Shown here in pieces: positions 1 through 10,306 of a DNA stretch of 64,000 nucleotides. The DNA is from Elymus sibiricus (taxonomy: Eukaryota > Streptophyta > Magnoliopsida > Poales > Poaceae). Location of the stretch: assembly GCA_039707655.1 (NCBI GenBank), contig CM077673.1, forward strand, positions 9,372,001 through 9,436,000. The letters run 5' to 3'. The position numbers and the translations under genes were made by a program. Each line of letters starts with the position of its first letter. The first letter of the stretch is position 1. The notes beneath the pieces are model-generated. The model was given only the letters and a program-made list of their open reading frames with translations. It was not told the origin of the DNA and did no database searches.

Positions 1-1
1 G

Positions 2-256
2 CCGCAGCTGTTCCGGAGGCTGCATGGGCGCAACGAGCAGGGCTCGCTTCTCGACGGCCACGTCCCCGTCGCCTCGTGTGAAGGCGCCGACGCCAGAGAC
101 CAAGAGGATGATGAGGACGACGATGTGCCGGATAGCGCCGGGGAGTTCGTGTTCGGCAACGCCGACACCGGTGGCGCGGCGCCGGAGGAGGACGTGGACG
201 GCAAGAGCTGGCATTTCTTCCCCATGGCCACGGCCGAGCAGCACGCTAAGATCTGA
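2..256 (+). CDS. 3' end of an unrecognised protein gene (partial)
   Basis: An open frame enters from the left edge and runs 84 codons to TGA at 254-256. The visible C-terminal part has a short basic/aromatic start, an acidic stretch rich in D and E around the middle, and ends in a serine/tryptophan/phenylalanine segment before ...AEQHAKI. Third codon positions are strongly GC-rich, as is usual for grass exons, while the sequence after the stop drops at once to AT-rich, which supports this frame over the overlapping one beginning at 24. No domain is recognised, and the 5' part lies outside the window, so function cannot be given. The first repeat begins about 130 bases after the stop, so any 3' UTR is short or contains the MITE. 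Confidence 0.55.
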   Translation, partial: PQLFRRLHGRNEQGSLLDGHVPVASCEGADARDQEDDEDDDVPDSAGEFVFGNADTGGAAPEEDVDGKSWHFFPMATAEQHAKI

Positions 257-383
257 GCCCAATACCTCTGTTCTGCTCTGCCTCACCAACGACTAGGAAG
301 CGATCCCGATAGTCTACGTAGTTCATCAGCCTTTGTGTGACCAGAAGCTAACTAATGTTCGCGATCCCTCTACTTAAGTACTA

Positions 384-843
384 CTCCCTCTGTAAACTAA
401 TATAAGAGTGTTTAGATTACTAAAGTAGTGTTCTAAATGGGACGTGGATTTTTGGCTCTAGGGAGCATATGCTCCCTAATGAACAGTAAAATCAAAATAA
501 ATAGTAAATAAAATTTAAAAATTCTAATTTTTTTTGTAGATGACTTGCCAATTTTCATGCCATATGGGACAACGATGTTTTGTTGGTGAAAAAAACAAAA
601 TTAAGTGTAACATTTGGAGGTAACATTTGGCGTTCGACTTGTTTTTTTTGTACAGGTCAAAATGCTTATGTTTTTCACCTGCAAATTTGCATGTACCATT
701 TGAATGTGACAATGAACACATATATTTTTTTTCAATTTTTTTTGACATTTGTAAAATTCATTTTCAACACGCAGGAGCATATGCTCCCTAGAGCCAAATT
801 GAATATCCGTTCTAAATACTCTTATATTAGTTTATGAAGGGAG
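384..843. mobile_element. Stowaway MITE (Tc1/mariner type), split by another MITE
   Basis: The ends read CTCCCTCTGTAAACTAATAT and its inverted match at 821-843, flanked by TA on both sides (382-383 and 844-845). This is the classic Triticeae Stowaway arrangement. The core is interrupted at 439-808 by a second element. A further right-hand Stowaway end (cttacattatgggacagagg, about 868-887) lies just downstream as a remnant. Confidence 0.85.
439..808. mobile_element. Mutator-type MITE nested in the Stowaway
   Basis: The 9-bp sequence GTTCTAAAT occurs at 430-438 and 809-817, directly flanking the insert, which is the target duplication length of Mutator-like elements. The ends carry an inverted repeat containing GGCTCTAGGGAGCATATGCT. 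The interior is AT-rich with no coding capacity. The inner part resembles the elements near 5633-5870 and 14772-15155 (shared ATGAACAGTAAAATC). Confidence 0.8.
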
Positions 844-859
844 TACGTACTTGCTTGTA

Positions 860-1790
860 AAGCGATCTTACATTATGGGACAGAGGTAGTACTTCTGTTT
901 CTAAATTTTATTAGTTCAATTAGATTTTTAATTTCAGTCTAGATAAACGAATACTTGAGGAGAAAAAAACAAGTCTCATCCCTGATATGATGAAAAACAT
1001 TAATAGTGGTCGTGAAAGATGGGGAACTGGCCAGAATGAGATCCAACACACTGTCGATAACACATAAATGGTATCCACGTTCCAAAATATTGTCATTCAT
1101 GAAGAAGAATCGGAAGAGTATATACAACTTTGTACTCTTTTCTTTTGTAATCTTCTTATCGTTTTGTAATTGTTTTTTTTTTCTTTTGTAATCTATCAGT
1201 GTCGCTTTGTACTCCTTTTCCTTCCCAAGGATGAAGGGTTTTAGCAAAGTAGCTACTAACGAACCTCAAGATTGATCCCATATCACACTTTGCCTCATCT
1301 TTTTAGTATTTTTCTGAATTTATCAGATTTTTCAAAGTAATTTGGCCGAAAAAGGCCCATGGTCCTTACGGGTCGTGGGCCAAACCATTTAGTTAAAGTG
1401 CCGTGCCTGGGCCACAAGATGAGGCGCGCGTGCTGGCACGACACAACCCGCTTATAAATGGGTTTTCGCGTGTCGTGCCATGGTAGACCCGTTTACAGGT
1501 GGGATGTGTCATGCCCGGGCCAGGCTGGCCCGTTGGCCAGGTTTGGTCATGGATAAACAAACCTCTTGTATGCATGCCTGGGAATGATCATAGGAGGAAA
1601 TTCCTTCTACTTGGGAGTGCTCCTATTCGCCTACTTGTGCGGGGGAAACGAGTAAACGCGCACCCACCCGCACACTTTAGGTCGGTCCATTGCGGGCACG
1701 GGTGCCCCCCTTTTTCCATTGTGTTTTTGTTTTCTATTTGCTTTTCAGAAAGGTATTGAATTTTTGAAAAAGTTCACAAATTCGGGTTTT
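860..1790. other. AT-rich intergenic stretch; GC-rich repeat fragment at about 1370-1560
   Basis: No gene is visible. Around 1370-1560 there are repeated GGCC/CCGGGC-rich words (for example tgcccgggccaggctggccc) much like those at 5430-5580. Such words are common in grass hAT-like elements, but no terminal inverted repeats or target duplication were found, so the class is left open. Confidence 0.35.
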
Positions 1791-3495
1791 TTTTAAAAAA
1801 AGGTTTTTATATTCAAAAAATGTTTTCAAATTTTAAAAATTGTTCACAAGTTCCAGAAATGTACACGACATTCAAAAATGCCTGTGAATTCCAACAATAT
1901 TCATGATTTACATTTTTTCCACTAATTTCAACAATTTTTTGCGAGTTTGAAAATGTTCACAAATTTCTATAAAAGTGTTTGTGCTTTAAAATTTTCATGA
2001 TTTCAAAAAATGTTCATGAATTTCATAAAATGTTCATAAGGTTGAAAAATGTTCACGACTTTGGAAAAAATATTCGTGAGTTTAGAAAATATGTTCTCAA
2101 ATTTTGAAAATTGTTCACAAGTTCCAGAAATGTACACAACATTCAAAAATGCCTGTGAATTCCAACAATATTCATGATTTTCATTTTTTTCCACTAATTT
2201 CAACAATTGTTTGCGAGTTTGAAAATGTTCACAAATTTTTATAAAAGTGTTTGTGCATTAAAATTTTCATGATTTCAAAAAATGTTCATGAATTTCATAA
2301 AATGTTCGCCAGGTTGAAGATTGTTCACGACTTTGGAAATAATATTCGTGACTTTAGAAAATATGTTCTCAAATTTTAAAATTTGTTCACAAGTTCCAGA
2401 AATGTACACGACATTCAAAAATGCCTGTGAATTCCAAAAATATTCATGATTTTCATTTTTTCCACTAATTTCAACAATTGTTTGCGAGTTTGAAAATCTT
2501 CACAAATTTTATAAAAGTGTTTGTGCATTAAAATTTTAATGATTTCAAAAAATGTTCATGAATTTCATAAAATGTTTGTCAGGTTGAAGAATTTTCACGA
2601 CTTTGGAAATAATATTCGTCGAGTTTAGAAAAAATGTTCTCAAATTTTAAAAATTGTTCACAAGTTCCAGAAATGTACATGACATTCAAAAATGCCTGTG
2701 AATTCCATCAATATTCATGATTTTCAAAAAAAATCACTAATTTCAACAATTGTTTGCGAGTTTGAAAATGTTCACAAATTTTATAAAAGTGTTTGTGCAT
2801 TAAAAGTTTCATGATTTCAGAAAATGTTCATGAATTTCATAAAATGTTCGTCAGGTTGAAAAATGTTCACGACTTTGGAAACAATATTCGTGAGTTTAGA
2901 AAATATGTTCTCAAATTTTAAAAATTGTTCACAAGTTCCAGAAATGTACACGACATTCAAAAATGCCTCTGAATTCCAACAATATTCATGAATTTCGTTT
3001 TTTTCACTAATTTCAACAATTGTTTGCGAGTTTGAAAATGTTCACGAATTTTTATAAAAGTGTTTGTGCATTAAAATTTTCATGATTTCAAAAAATGTTC
3101 ATGAATTTCATAAAATGTTCGTCAGGTTGAAAAATGTTCACGGCTTTGGAAACAATATTCGTGAGTTTAGAAAATATGTTCTCAAATTTTAAAAATTGTT
3201 CACAAGTGCCAGAAATGTACACAACATTCAAAAATGCGTGTGAATTCCAACAATAATCATGATTTTCATTTTTTTCACTAATTTCAACTATTGTTTTGAG
3301 TTTGAAAATGTTGACGAATTTTTATAAAAGTGTTTGTGCATTAAAATTTTCATGATTTCTAAATATGTTCATGAATTTAATAAAATGTTCGTCAGGTTGA
3401 AAAATGTTCACGACTTTGGAAAAAACATTCGTGAGCTTAGAAAATATGTTCTCAAATTTGTAAAAGTATTCACAATTTTAATAATGTTCACAAAT
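1790..3495. repeat. Tandem array, about six copies of a 271-bp AT-rich unit
   Basis: The marker word ttccagaaatgta (or a one-base variant) starts at 1851, 2122, 2394, 2665, 2936 and 3207, a spacing of 271 or 272 bases. Within each unit many short words (gttcacaa, gttcatga, attcgtga) recur, so the unit itself is built from a degenerate shorter repeat. No ORF is maintained. The last copy decays near 3490. Confidence 0.93.
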
Positions 3496-3754
3496 TAAGC
3501 AGTCACATAATACAACAAACACTCAGCAGTTTCCGAAATAAAATATAATGATAATTTGTTTTGACTAAGCAAGAGCAAAATAACAAGATGAAACATTAGC
3601 ACAAGCGATAAAATTACATGGGGCGCAATAACTGCCGTCTTTGGCCGTTCATTTGACAATGTTCCTGGCCCATGGGAAGGATACGAGGGGCGCAAACGTG
3701 CACCAGACTGGTTGATAGAGTGAAATATATAAATGGGCCAAGCCGACTTCGGTT

Positions 3755-3777
3755 GGGGGGGGGGGGGGGGGGGGGGG
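3755..3777 (+). repeat. Poly(G) run of 23
   Basis: An uninterrupted run of G. Its exact length in the genome may be uncertain because homopolymers of this size are error-prone in sequencing. Confidence 0.8.
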
Positions 3778-3981
3778 CATAGGTCCCCTGGTATATAAAT
3801 GGACCAATCTCAATAATTCTAACTTAACAATTCATTCATGGTTGCTTGATTTAAATATCTATCAACAAAGTTATCGTTTGCTTGATTTAAATAATCGCAA
3901 CTCTGACTTGCCGAAATAAAACATCAGGTAGTATCTTTAACCAAACCAACAACAAAGAAATTAAACATGCATTATCACGGG

Positions 3982-4012
3982 CGCGGCGTGCGCCGCGGTC
4001 TTCGACGCTAGT
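3982..4012 (+). mobile_element. Possible Helitron 3' terminus
   Basis: A perfect 7-bp hairpin (CGCGGCG, loop TG, CGCCGCG at 3982-3997) is followed after exactly 10 bases by CTAG at 4008-4011 and then T. This fits the Helitron 3' end rule (hairpin, about 10 nt, CTRR, host T). No 5' TC end was identified. The host words tatataaatgggccaagccg occur both here (from about 4015) and near 3727, so this short stretch is also partly duplicated. Confidence 0.4.
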
Positions 4013-4461
4013 AGTATATAAATGGGCCAAGCCGCATGGCTGGGGGCGATCAATCTCCTTAACTTTACTATGAAAACCATCAGTCCATCCACTCAAGTCT
4101 TGAAAAAAGCAACATTCATATCAGAGGTGGTACCTAGGCATTGGTTCGGTTTCCTTCCTATTTTTATAGTAAGCAAAAGGGCTGAAAACACAAGGGATAC
4201 AGAAAGACCTGTTGCCATCGTTCCATTGCCTTATACTGTTTTCCCATTTTTATGCACCTACACGTGCTACTTCAGCTGCTAGAAGATGGATATCCATATG
4301 CTTGGTACAACAAGTTTCAATTCTAGAATTACATACACATCTAAAAACCCATCATCGGATTACATGCATGAAGTTGGTATATACTATATGTGTCCCTTCT
4401 TTTAAGTATGTATATATACCACTCGTATTACTGGTACTAATCAATCATGCATGGTGATCAC

Positions 4462-4824
4462 CTAGTCTAGGTGGAGGCCGGGCGGGGCAGGTGGCTTGGG
4501 CTTGGGTTTGGGCTTGGGGGGCGAGGGCGTGGTGCCGCAGCGGAACATGCAGCCAACGGTCTTGAGGTCGCAGTTGGTGATGCAGAGCGGCAGGGTGGGG
4601 CATGCGATCACGCAGGGGATCATGCACCCGAATGCACAGGTCATCACCATCGTGAAGCACCCCATCATGCACTGCATCATCCCATCCAGCTCCTTCGGGT
4701 GCTTCGTCGTCGTTTTTAGCACCACCGCGGCGTGAGCATGAACAGTGAGGACGTCGGCGAGGCCAGCCAGGGTGACCAGGGCGATGAGGAGGGCGGCAGA
4801 GCTGGTGGTGGTAGTCATGCTCAC
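4462..4824 (-). CDS. Small secreted cysteine-rich protein with proline-rich tail (paralog 1)
   Basis: This single-exon gene of 120 residues begins at the first ATG after the TATA box. Residues 1-32 form a typical signal peptide with a hydrophobic core (ALLIALVTLAGLA). The mature part has ten cysteines at 52, 56, 63, 67, 71, 75, 81, 85, 92 and 96, mostly as C-x3-C pairs, which suggests disulfide-linked short helices as in thionin-like or hairpinin-like peptides; this is inference, since no known family was matched. Residues 100-116 are a P/K-rich tail (PKPKPKPKPPAPP). The product is expected to go to the apoplast or cell wall. A paralog lies about 5 kb away on the same strand with a conserved promoter, which argues for two real genes. 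The alternative frames across it are shadows. Confidence 0.75.
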   Translation of the reverse strand: MSMTTTTSSAALLIALVTLAGLADVLTVHAHAAVVLKTTTKHPKELDGMMQCMMGCFTMVMTCAFGCMIPCVIACPTLPLCITNCDLKTVGCMFRCGTTPSPPKPKPKPKPPAPPGLHLD

Positions 4825-4872
4825 TAGCCCTTGTGGTGTGGTTTGTGTAGTGAGCTCTTCACTGATATCATG

Positions 4873-4883
4873 GTTTATATATG
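4873..4883 (-). promoter_or_regulatory. TATA box of cysteine-rich gene 1
   Basis: On the minus strand this reads CATATATAAAC, about 50 bases upstream of the ATG. The same core (TATATAAACC) sits at the matching place before the paralog, and the leader word tgtgtagtgagc (plus-strand reading) is shared by both. Confidence 0.65.
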
Positions 4884-5214
4884 TAGGACTGGGTTTAGCG
4901 TATCGAGCGCGACTTGCATTTTTTGTGTGTTCCTTCTATTGTTGCGTTTCCGCCCACGAACGCACACACATGGCATGTACATGCAGGTGATGATTATATA
5001 ACGTATAATATATAGATGCATCAAATGTGTGTGAACCAAGAAATATGTAGCAAATAACGTTCGTTTGTTGGACAATACTAGTGTATCTTTCTTATTTTAC
5101 ATATAAAACAAATAATTGGAGACGGCACCATTGAAACCTCTACGTTAGTCATCTTCAAAATATGTCCACCCGATTACCCTAAGATCAATCCATAACGGTC
5201 TGAATAATAATATA

Positions 5215-5272
5215 CTCCCTCCGTATACTACACTAGTGTCAGAAAATGTCTTACATTATGAGACGGAGGGAG
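5215..5272. mobile_element. Short Stowaway MITE
   Basis: Ends CTCCCTCCGT and GACGGAGGGAG with TA on both sides (5213-5214, 5273-5274). At 58 bp it is an internally deleted copy. It is absent from the matching place in the duplicated segment near 11380, so it arrived after the duplication or was lost from copy 2. Confidence 0.85.
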
Positions 5273-5429
5273 TAATAAGTATAATAATGTGCCTTAGCCT
5301 CTCGATCCCACATCACGCCTCTTTGTCGTGTCCAAGTCGTTCTCCCTACAATTAAGAAAAAGCCATTCTCCTGATTTGAATGGTAAACTAAAAAAGGAAA
5401 AGAAAAGGGATATTCTCCTCCTGATCTAA

Positions 5430-5880
5430 TGGTAGACCTGGGCATGGGCAGTTCGACCCAAAAAACCCAGGCCGGGCCAGGTCAGGCTTGGCATTTGGGT
5501 TGGGCTCGGGCTTCATTTGTTGGCCCGAAAGCTAGAAAAGGCCATGCTCGGGCTTCTCTTTTTATGATTCCGGACCGGGCTTGCATATGGAGGTACCAAA
5601 AACACGAAAAAAAAACAAAGGGGGTACGATGTGGATAAAATCAGATTTTGAATGTTTGGTACTCCAAAATGTTTTCAAAACTAGCATTTTTGAAACATCG
5701 ATTTTGTATTTTTTGCTACGACTTTCATAAATGTCATTTCGTGCTAAAATTTTGCAAGCATACAAAATATTTATCAAAGTTTACCAATTTTTTTTGATTT
5801 TTTTACTATTTTTATTTACTGTTCATGAGGGAGCATTTGAGCTCGGGAGCAGAAACTCCATGTCCAACTTATATACTTAT
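5430..5880. mobile_element. Decayed repeat: GC-rich hAT-like words, then half of a MULE-type MITE
   Basis: From 5430 to 5580 there are GGGCC/CTCGGGC words of the kind seen at 1370-1560. From about 5633 the sequence matches the right half of the MITE at 14772-15155, ending in tgttcatgagggagcatttg and gagctcgggagcag. No left terminus is present, so this copy is truncated. Confidence 0.45.
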
Positions 5881-5966
5881 ATAACTAATCTCCCTAGGAT
5901 TGGAGGCCTCACAATCAATTGAGGTCTCCAATTGGGATTTGGTCATCCGATTTTGACCGGGTCAAC

Positions 5967-8179
5967 TGTAGGGGAACGCAGTAGAAAACAAAAATTTCCG
6001 ACCTACGCACCAACCCAGGACCACTATGAAGACTGCATACAAGGTTTGATCTTTTTCGTTACCGACTCGTAGCGCAGCGGAAGTAGAGTCGATGACGATC
6101 GGCGGTGCAGATCCCCGCAGCTAGGATTTTACAACCTCCCAACCGCGAGGATGTACTCCCTCGTCAGCTCACCGGACGGATCTCCGGGCAGCCCTTCGAG
6201 AGGCCTCGGGACAGTCCCTCGGATAGTCCCACCGGACGGATCCTCGGACAGCCCTCCGGGAGGCCTCTGGACAGTCCCTCGGATAGTCCCACCGGACGGA
6301 TCCTCGGACAGCCCTCCGGGAGGCCTCTGGACAGTCCTTCAGATAGTCCCACCGGACGGATCCTCGGACAGCCCTCCGGGAGGCCTCTGGACAGTCCTTC
6401 GGATAGTCCCACCGGACGGATCCTCGGACAGCCCTCCGGGAGGCCTCACTGACAGCCCTTCGGGCGGGTCACTCGGACAGCCCTTCGGGAGGACCCCCGA
6501 AACACGGACAGTAACTCGGACAGCCCTTCGGGAGGCACTCTCGAACTAAGACCGAAACTACGATCTCTCTACAGAGTTGCACACATACGGTGTCATCTAT
6601 CCGGCAGGGCTTCGCCGTCCAGAACTAGTTCCCACCGGAACCCAGACAGCCTTTCGGCTCTATGAAACTATTTCGCTGGGAGGGAGAGAGAAGCCAGAAA
6701 TGTCATGGCACTTGTATGTGAGAAGGAAGTGAGTGTGGAGGCAGCCCCTCCACCTCTATTTATAGGAAATCCAAGGGGTAGGGTTTCTTGGCCCCCAAGC
6801 CTTCTAGAAACCTTTTTGGAAAAATATCCCAAAAGGTGACTTTTCCATAAATATCCCAAAAAGCACTTTCACTATTCACGACGACATTTTTCAGCGTCTG
6901 ATCGAACTGAAAATATTCATGTGGGCTTAGAACATTTCCAGTACCCACCAAACTAATTTTCAACGCGAGCCAGAACAATTCCGGTTTAGTGATTTTCATC
7001 TGCGAAAAGCATCTGAAGCGGTTCCGGCAGCTCCGGAACATTTCCGGTTTTCATCCCCGAAAATTCCAGAAAGTTTCCAGAACGATTCTGGCACCCTCCA
7101 AGAATTATCAGGCATGTGCCGAAACCATTTTGACTTTATGGTGTACTCCGAAACAACTTTTCGGTTTTACCGGAACTATTCCGATATCCTCTCCGGAACG
7201 TTTCCGTTTCGTCCGAAACTTTTTCGGTGATTTTCTCTCAGACTCCCCGTCTAGTATTCAGCAGATAGATGACCCTTAAGCGTGTGACCCTATAGGTTCG
7301 GTGAAGCATAGACATGACCCGGAACCCCTTCCGATCAATGATCAACATCGGAGCCGTGGACACCCATATTGACCCCTATACCCACACGAATGAATATTCG
7401 AGTGAACCTCCAGTTGCCGTGTGCTATTCCTGTTGCTTCGCGATATGTTACAAATACCCGAGGTGAGAAACATCGGCATCCTCGTGGATCAACACTTGTC
7501 CACAATGCCAGTTACCTCGTTGCCGGTTTTTGTTCTCTTTTCTCGTTTCTGTGTTCCGGTATCCCTGTGATCAAATCATACTTGTGTTTGGCCAGACGAT
7601 GATGGATACCGTAACACCGAGAGGGCCCAGAGATATCTCTCCATCGTCGGAGGAGCAAATCCCAATCTTGAGCTATCAAGTTACTTAACATACTTTTCCA
7701 TGAACCCGTAAGCCGCCGTAATAGCCACCCATTTACGGATGACGTTTAACAAACCCCAAAGTTCATGAAGCAAGCATGAAGAAACTCGACACTCTCATGG
7801 TCTAAGGAATTATGCAAACATTAACTTCTCTGTGTTATTAACCATTAACTTATGACGAATGAATCTCATAGCATAACATCAATCGGGTCGATTCAACACA
7901 AGTGTTCTACTAACATTGTGCCCTCAAAGTTGCCGGCATAGACATGCCCATGATCAGGAAAACAGAACCATCATGCAACACTTGAGCTAGTCTTAGAGGC
8001 CAGACTAGGAATACATTTTACCGTTTATTATTCCACACGTGCATATGAGTCTTCCTCTGAGCCTCGTGGTTATTGCAGACTCGAGAACCATAGCAGTTAT
8101 AGCATGGAACATAAACCTAATTATGAACAGGGAGATAATCAATAACATTTATTATTGCCTCTAGGGCATATCTCCTACA
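5967..8179 (-). mobile_element. Solo LTR of an Angela/WIS-like Copia retrotransposon
   Basis: The 2,213-bp unit is flanked by the perfect 5-bp duplication TCAAC (5962-5966 and 8180-8184) and has TG...CA ends when read on the minus strand. The minus-strand start (TGTAGGAGATATGCCCTAGA) is the recognisable beginning of Angela/WIS/BARE-type LTRs. There is no internal domain, primer site or second LTR, so it is the product of LTR-LTR recombination. It is longer than I recall for this family, partly because of internal 60-bp repeats. Confidence 0.88.
6170..6465. repeat. 60-bp tandem repeat inside the solo LTR
   Basis: About 4.5 copies of a 60-base unit containing ggatcctcggacagccctcc and accggacgga occur in register every 60 bases, with more degenerate cggacagcccttcggga copies to about 6540. 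Because 60 is divisible by three, open frames of 80-130 codons appear here on both strands; they are by-products of the repeat. Confidence 0.92.
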
Positions 8180-8184
8180 TCAAC

Positions 8185-8460
8185 AATTTCTCAATCCCTC
8201 TCATTTAATTTTTTTTATGAAATACACTATGCTTCCTTATTTTTAAATTTTCACAATTAATTGAGGCTTCAATTTAGACTTTGGTCACCCGATTTTGACC
8301 GGGTCAACAATTTCTCAAGGAGGTCTCCTATTTAATTATTTTAATTCTCTATGCTCCCTAATTTTAAAGCTTTTTCATTGGATCGAGGTATTCAATTTTG
8401 GATTTTGTTTACGATTTTGATCGGGCCAACGATTTTTCAAATCAATCAGCAGCAACCGGC
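8185..8460. repeat. Degenerate dispersed repeat with gattttgaccgggtcaac core
   Basis: The core gattttgaccgggtcaac with the neighbouring words caatcaattgaggtctccaa or variants occurs before the solo LTR (5885-5966), twice or more here, and inverted at about 59640-59840. The solo LTR inserted inside one of the cores. There is no coding potential. Confidence 0.55.
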
Positions 8461-8693
8461 CTATAAAAATATATCAACCCCTTGCAGACTCCTGTCACCC
8501 ATAAAAAAGTGTCACCATGTGATACTATAACACGAATATAGTACATGCAACCAACGATGGAAAAATATTCCTACAAAAATATGGATTGATTGGCGGATAA
8601 CACAGAATCACACAGCAAAAGACCCACTAAATAACCGCAGTATAAATAAATGTAAAACACACTCCATCGTCTCTCCACCGGCCAAACTAAATA

Positions 8694-8921
8694 CTCCATC
8701 AGTTTCAAAATATAAGGGTTATTAGTTTTTTAGAAAGTCAAATTCCTTTAATTTTGATCAAGTTCAGACCCAAAAATATCGACATCCACAATATTAAACA
8801 AAAAATATGAACATTATCTCATGATGAATCTAAATATATTTCTCCATAAATTTGATCAAACTTAAAGAGGTTTGACTTTTCAAAAAAGTAGTACACCATA
8901 TATTTTGGAATATAGAGTGAG
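8694..8921. mobile_element. Stowaway-like MITE
   Basis: Ends CTCCATCAGTTTCAAAATAT and an inverted match ending at gagtgag, flanked by TA (8692-8693 and 8922-8923). The internal symmetry includes gtcaaattcctttaattttg against the taaagaggtttgactttt side. Confidence 0.7.
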
Positions 8922-9480
8922 TAAAAAAATTAAAAATCTCATCAAATTCAACAGCGCAGCAAAGCGCGCACAACCCTTCTAGTGTTTGAATATTCCACAC
9001 ATGTTTTCTTTTCGTTTCATGAAATATAAAGGTGGTAGTACTTTCAATGTAATCAAGGAAGACATGATTTGGCTTTTCATGACTTATTATGCTTATGGAT
9101 GAGTCATCCACTCGTGTCGCACCCACTTCCGGACGATGGAAAATTGTCACAGCCAGGTTCAAGTCCTGAACACCCAATGGTGCTCAGCAATGCTCCTAAA
9201 TAAAAATACCACATATGCTAGTGCATATTGGTGGAGTTTTTTTATAGGTACATCCAGAGAAAGTACACATATCTAAAAAAAATGTTTCGTGAATCAAGTC
9301 TAGCTTGATATTTTGTTATAATCGTGCAATATAGAATTCAACACGTCGCTATAATCTGCGCGGTGATGGAAGTATCAAGGCTAGGTCACTTGAGTGTTGA
9401 ATTACGAAAGAAAGGATGATATAAAGTTACATATACACTAATACACATATAAACTTTGGTTACAGATACATGTGAAACTC
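8922..9480. other. Intergenic stretch without recognisable features
   Basis: Moderately AT-rich sequence with no sustained coding signal on either strand. The minus-strand 115-codon frame at 8830-9177 overlaps the MITE and shows no recognisable domain. Confidence 0.5.
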
Positions 9481-9679
9481 ACAACCCATCTATCATCGGA
9501 TTACATGAAGTTGGAAGATCAACCTAACTGGTCGATCGGTCTAATTAATTAACGTGCATAACACAATCACATTATGAGTTATGGATGAGCATATCATATA
9601 TCACTAGCTCGTATTATAGCATATCACTGGTACGTATCATGCATGCACGGTGATCGTTGGCGTCTTGATCGGTACGGAG

Positions 9680-10048
9680 TTATGGGCGGGCGGGCGGGGC
9701 AGGTGGCTTGGGCGGCGCCGGTGCCGGCGGCGAGGGCGTGAAGGCGCATTTGATCATGCCCATAACGTAGGTCTGGTCGCAGGCGAACCAGCAGAGGGGC
9801 ATGTCGGCGGGGGGCTTGGCCATGCACCCGAATACGCAGCCCATCACCGTCGTCCAGCACCCCATCATGCAATCCATCATCCCTTCCAGCTCCGGGACCG
9901 TCACTGGCTGCCCCGTCGCCCATGCCGGCACCGAGAGTTCCGCGGCGTGAACGGGCCTCGGGGTGGCTGTGGCGGCGTGTAGGTCGGCGAGGCCGGACAG
10001 GAAGACGAGGGAGACGAGGAGGGCGGCGGAGCTGGTGGTGGTAGCCAT
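9680..10048 (-). CDS. Small secreted cysteine-rich protein with proline-rich tail (paralog 2)
   Basis: This single-exon gene of 122 residues starts at the ATG that aligns with paralog 1. Residues 1-25 form a signal peptide. Only seven cysteines remain, at 60, 64, 71, 75, 86, 90 and 101: the two central cysteines of paralog 1 (71, 75) and its Cys92 have no counterpart, and the loop between the C-x3-C pairs is three residues shorter. The conserved core is GMMxCMMGC followed by VFGCM. The tail from residue 104 is P/A-rich (SPPAPAPPKPPAPPARP). The frame is intact and the promoter is conserved with paralog 1, so it is probably functional but has diverged in disulfide pattern. Its function is unknown; secretion is inferred from the signal peptide. 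Confidence 0.73.
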   Translation of the reverse strand: MATTTSSAALLVSLVFLSGLADLHAATATPRPVHAAELSVPAWATGQPVTVPELEGMMDCMMGCWTTVMGCVFGCMAKPPADMPLCWFACDQTYVMGMIKCAFTPSPPAPAPPKPPAPPARP

Positions 10049-10102
10049 CCTGCTATTGTGCTTGTGGTGATCGATCGATGGGTTTTGTGTAGTGAGCCGT
10101 TG

Positions 10103-10112
10103 GTTTATATAG
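10103..10112 (-). promoter_or_regulatory. TATA box of cysteine-rich gene 2
   Basis: On the minus strand this reads CTATATAAAC, about 55 bases upstream of the ATG and at the position equivalent to the TATA box of paralog 1. The upstream words ctgggtttag and gtgtgttc are also conserved between the two promoters. Confidence 0.65.
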
Positions 10113-10306
10113 GGGAACTCCTACTTCTACTTGGCTGGGTTTAGTGTGGCGTACGAGGCTACACTTGCGTTTTTGGTGTGTTCTGCCGTTGCTTTTCCGT
10201 TACGGGTGATTAACGTATGGATGCATGAAATATATATGAACCAACAAACGAGTTAAGTCATAACTAGCTAATAATGTTTGTTGGACCATACTGGCCTATC
10301 TTATAT

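Larger units (their letters stand above)
4330..5440. repeat. Duplicated segment, copy 1
   Basis: This segment aligns by eye with 9480-13070: the same 3' flank (cggattacat...gaagttgg), the homologous minus-strand gene, its TATA box and 5' UTR, the upstream words (gaaccaa, tttgttgga), then taattggag/aattggag, taataatgtgcct and cacgcctctt.gtcgtg. Copy 1 holds a small Stowaway MITE that copy 2 lacks, and copy 2 holds two larger elements that copy 1 lacks. Confidence 0.75.

Noticed and set aside
1790..3495. Regular repeats suggestive of a CRISPR array
   Set aside because: The whole 271-bp unit repeats without unique spacers, and the context is a plant nuclear genome.
6105..6549. Overlapping frames of 82-132 codons on both strands
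   Set aside because: They arise from the 60-bp tandem repeat inside the solo LTR; all frames stay open because the unit is divisible by three.
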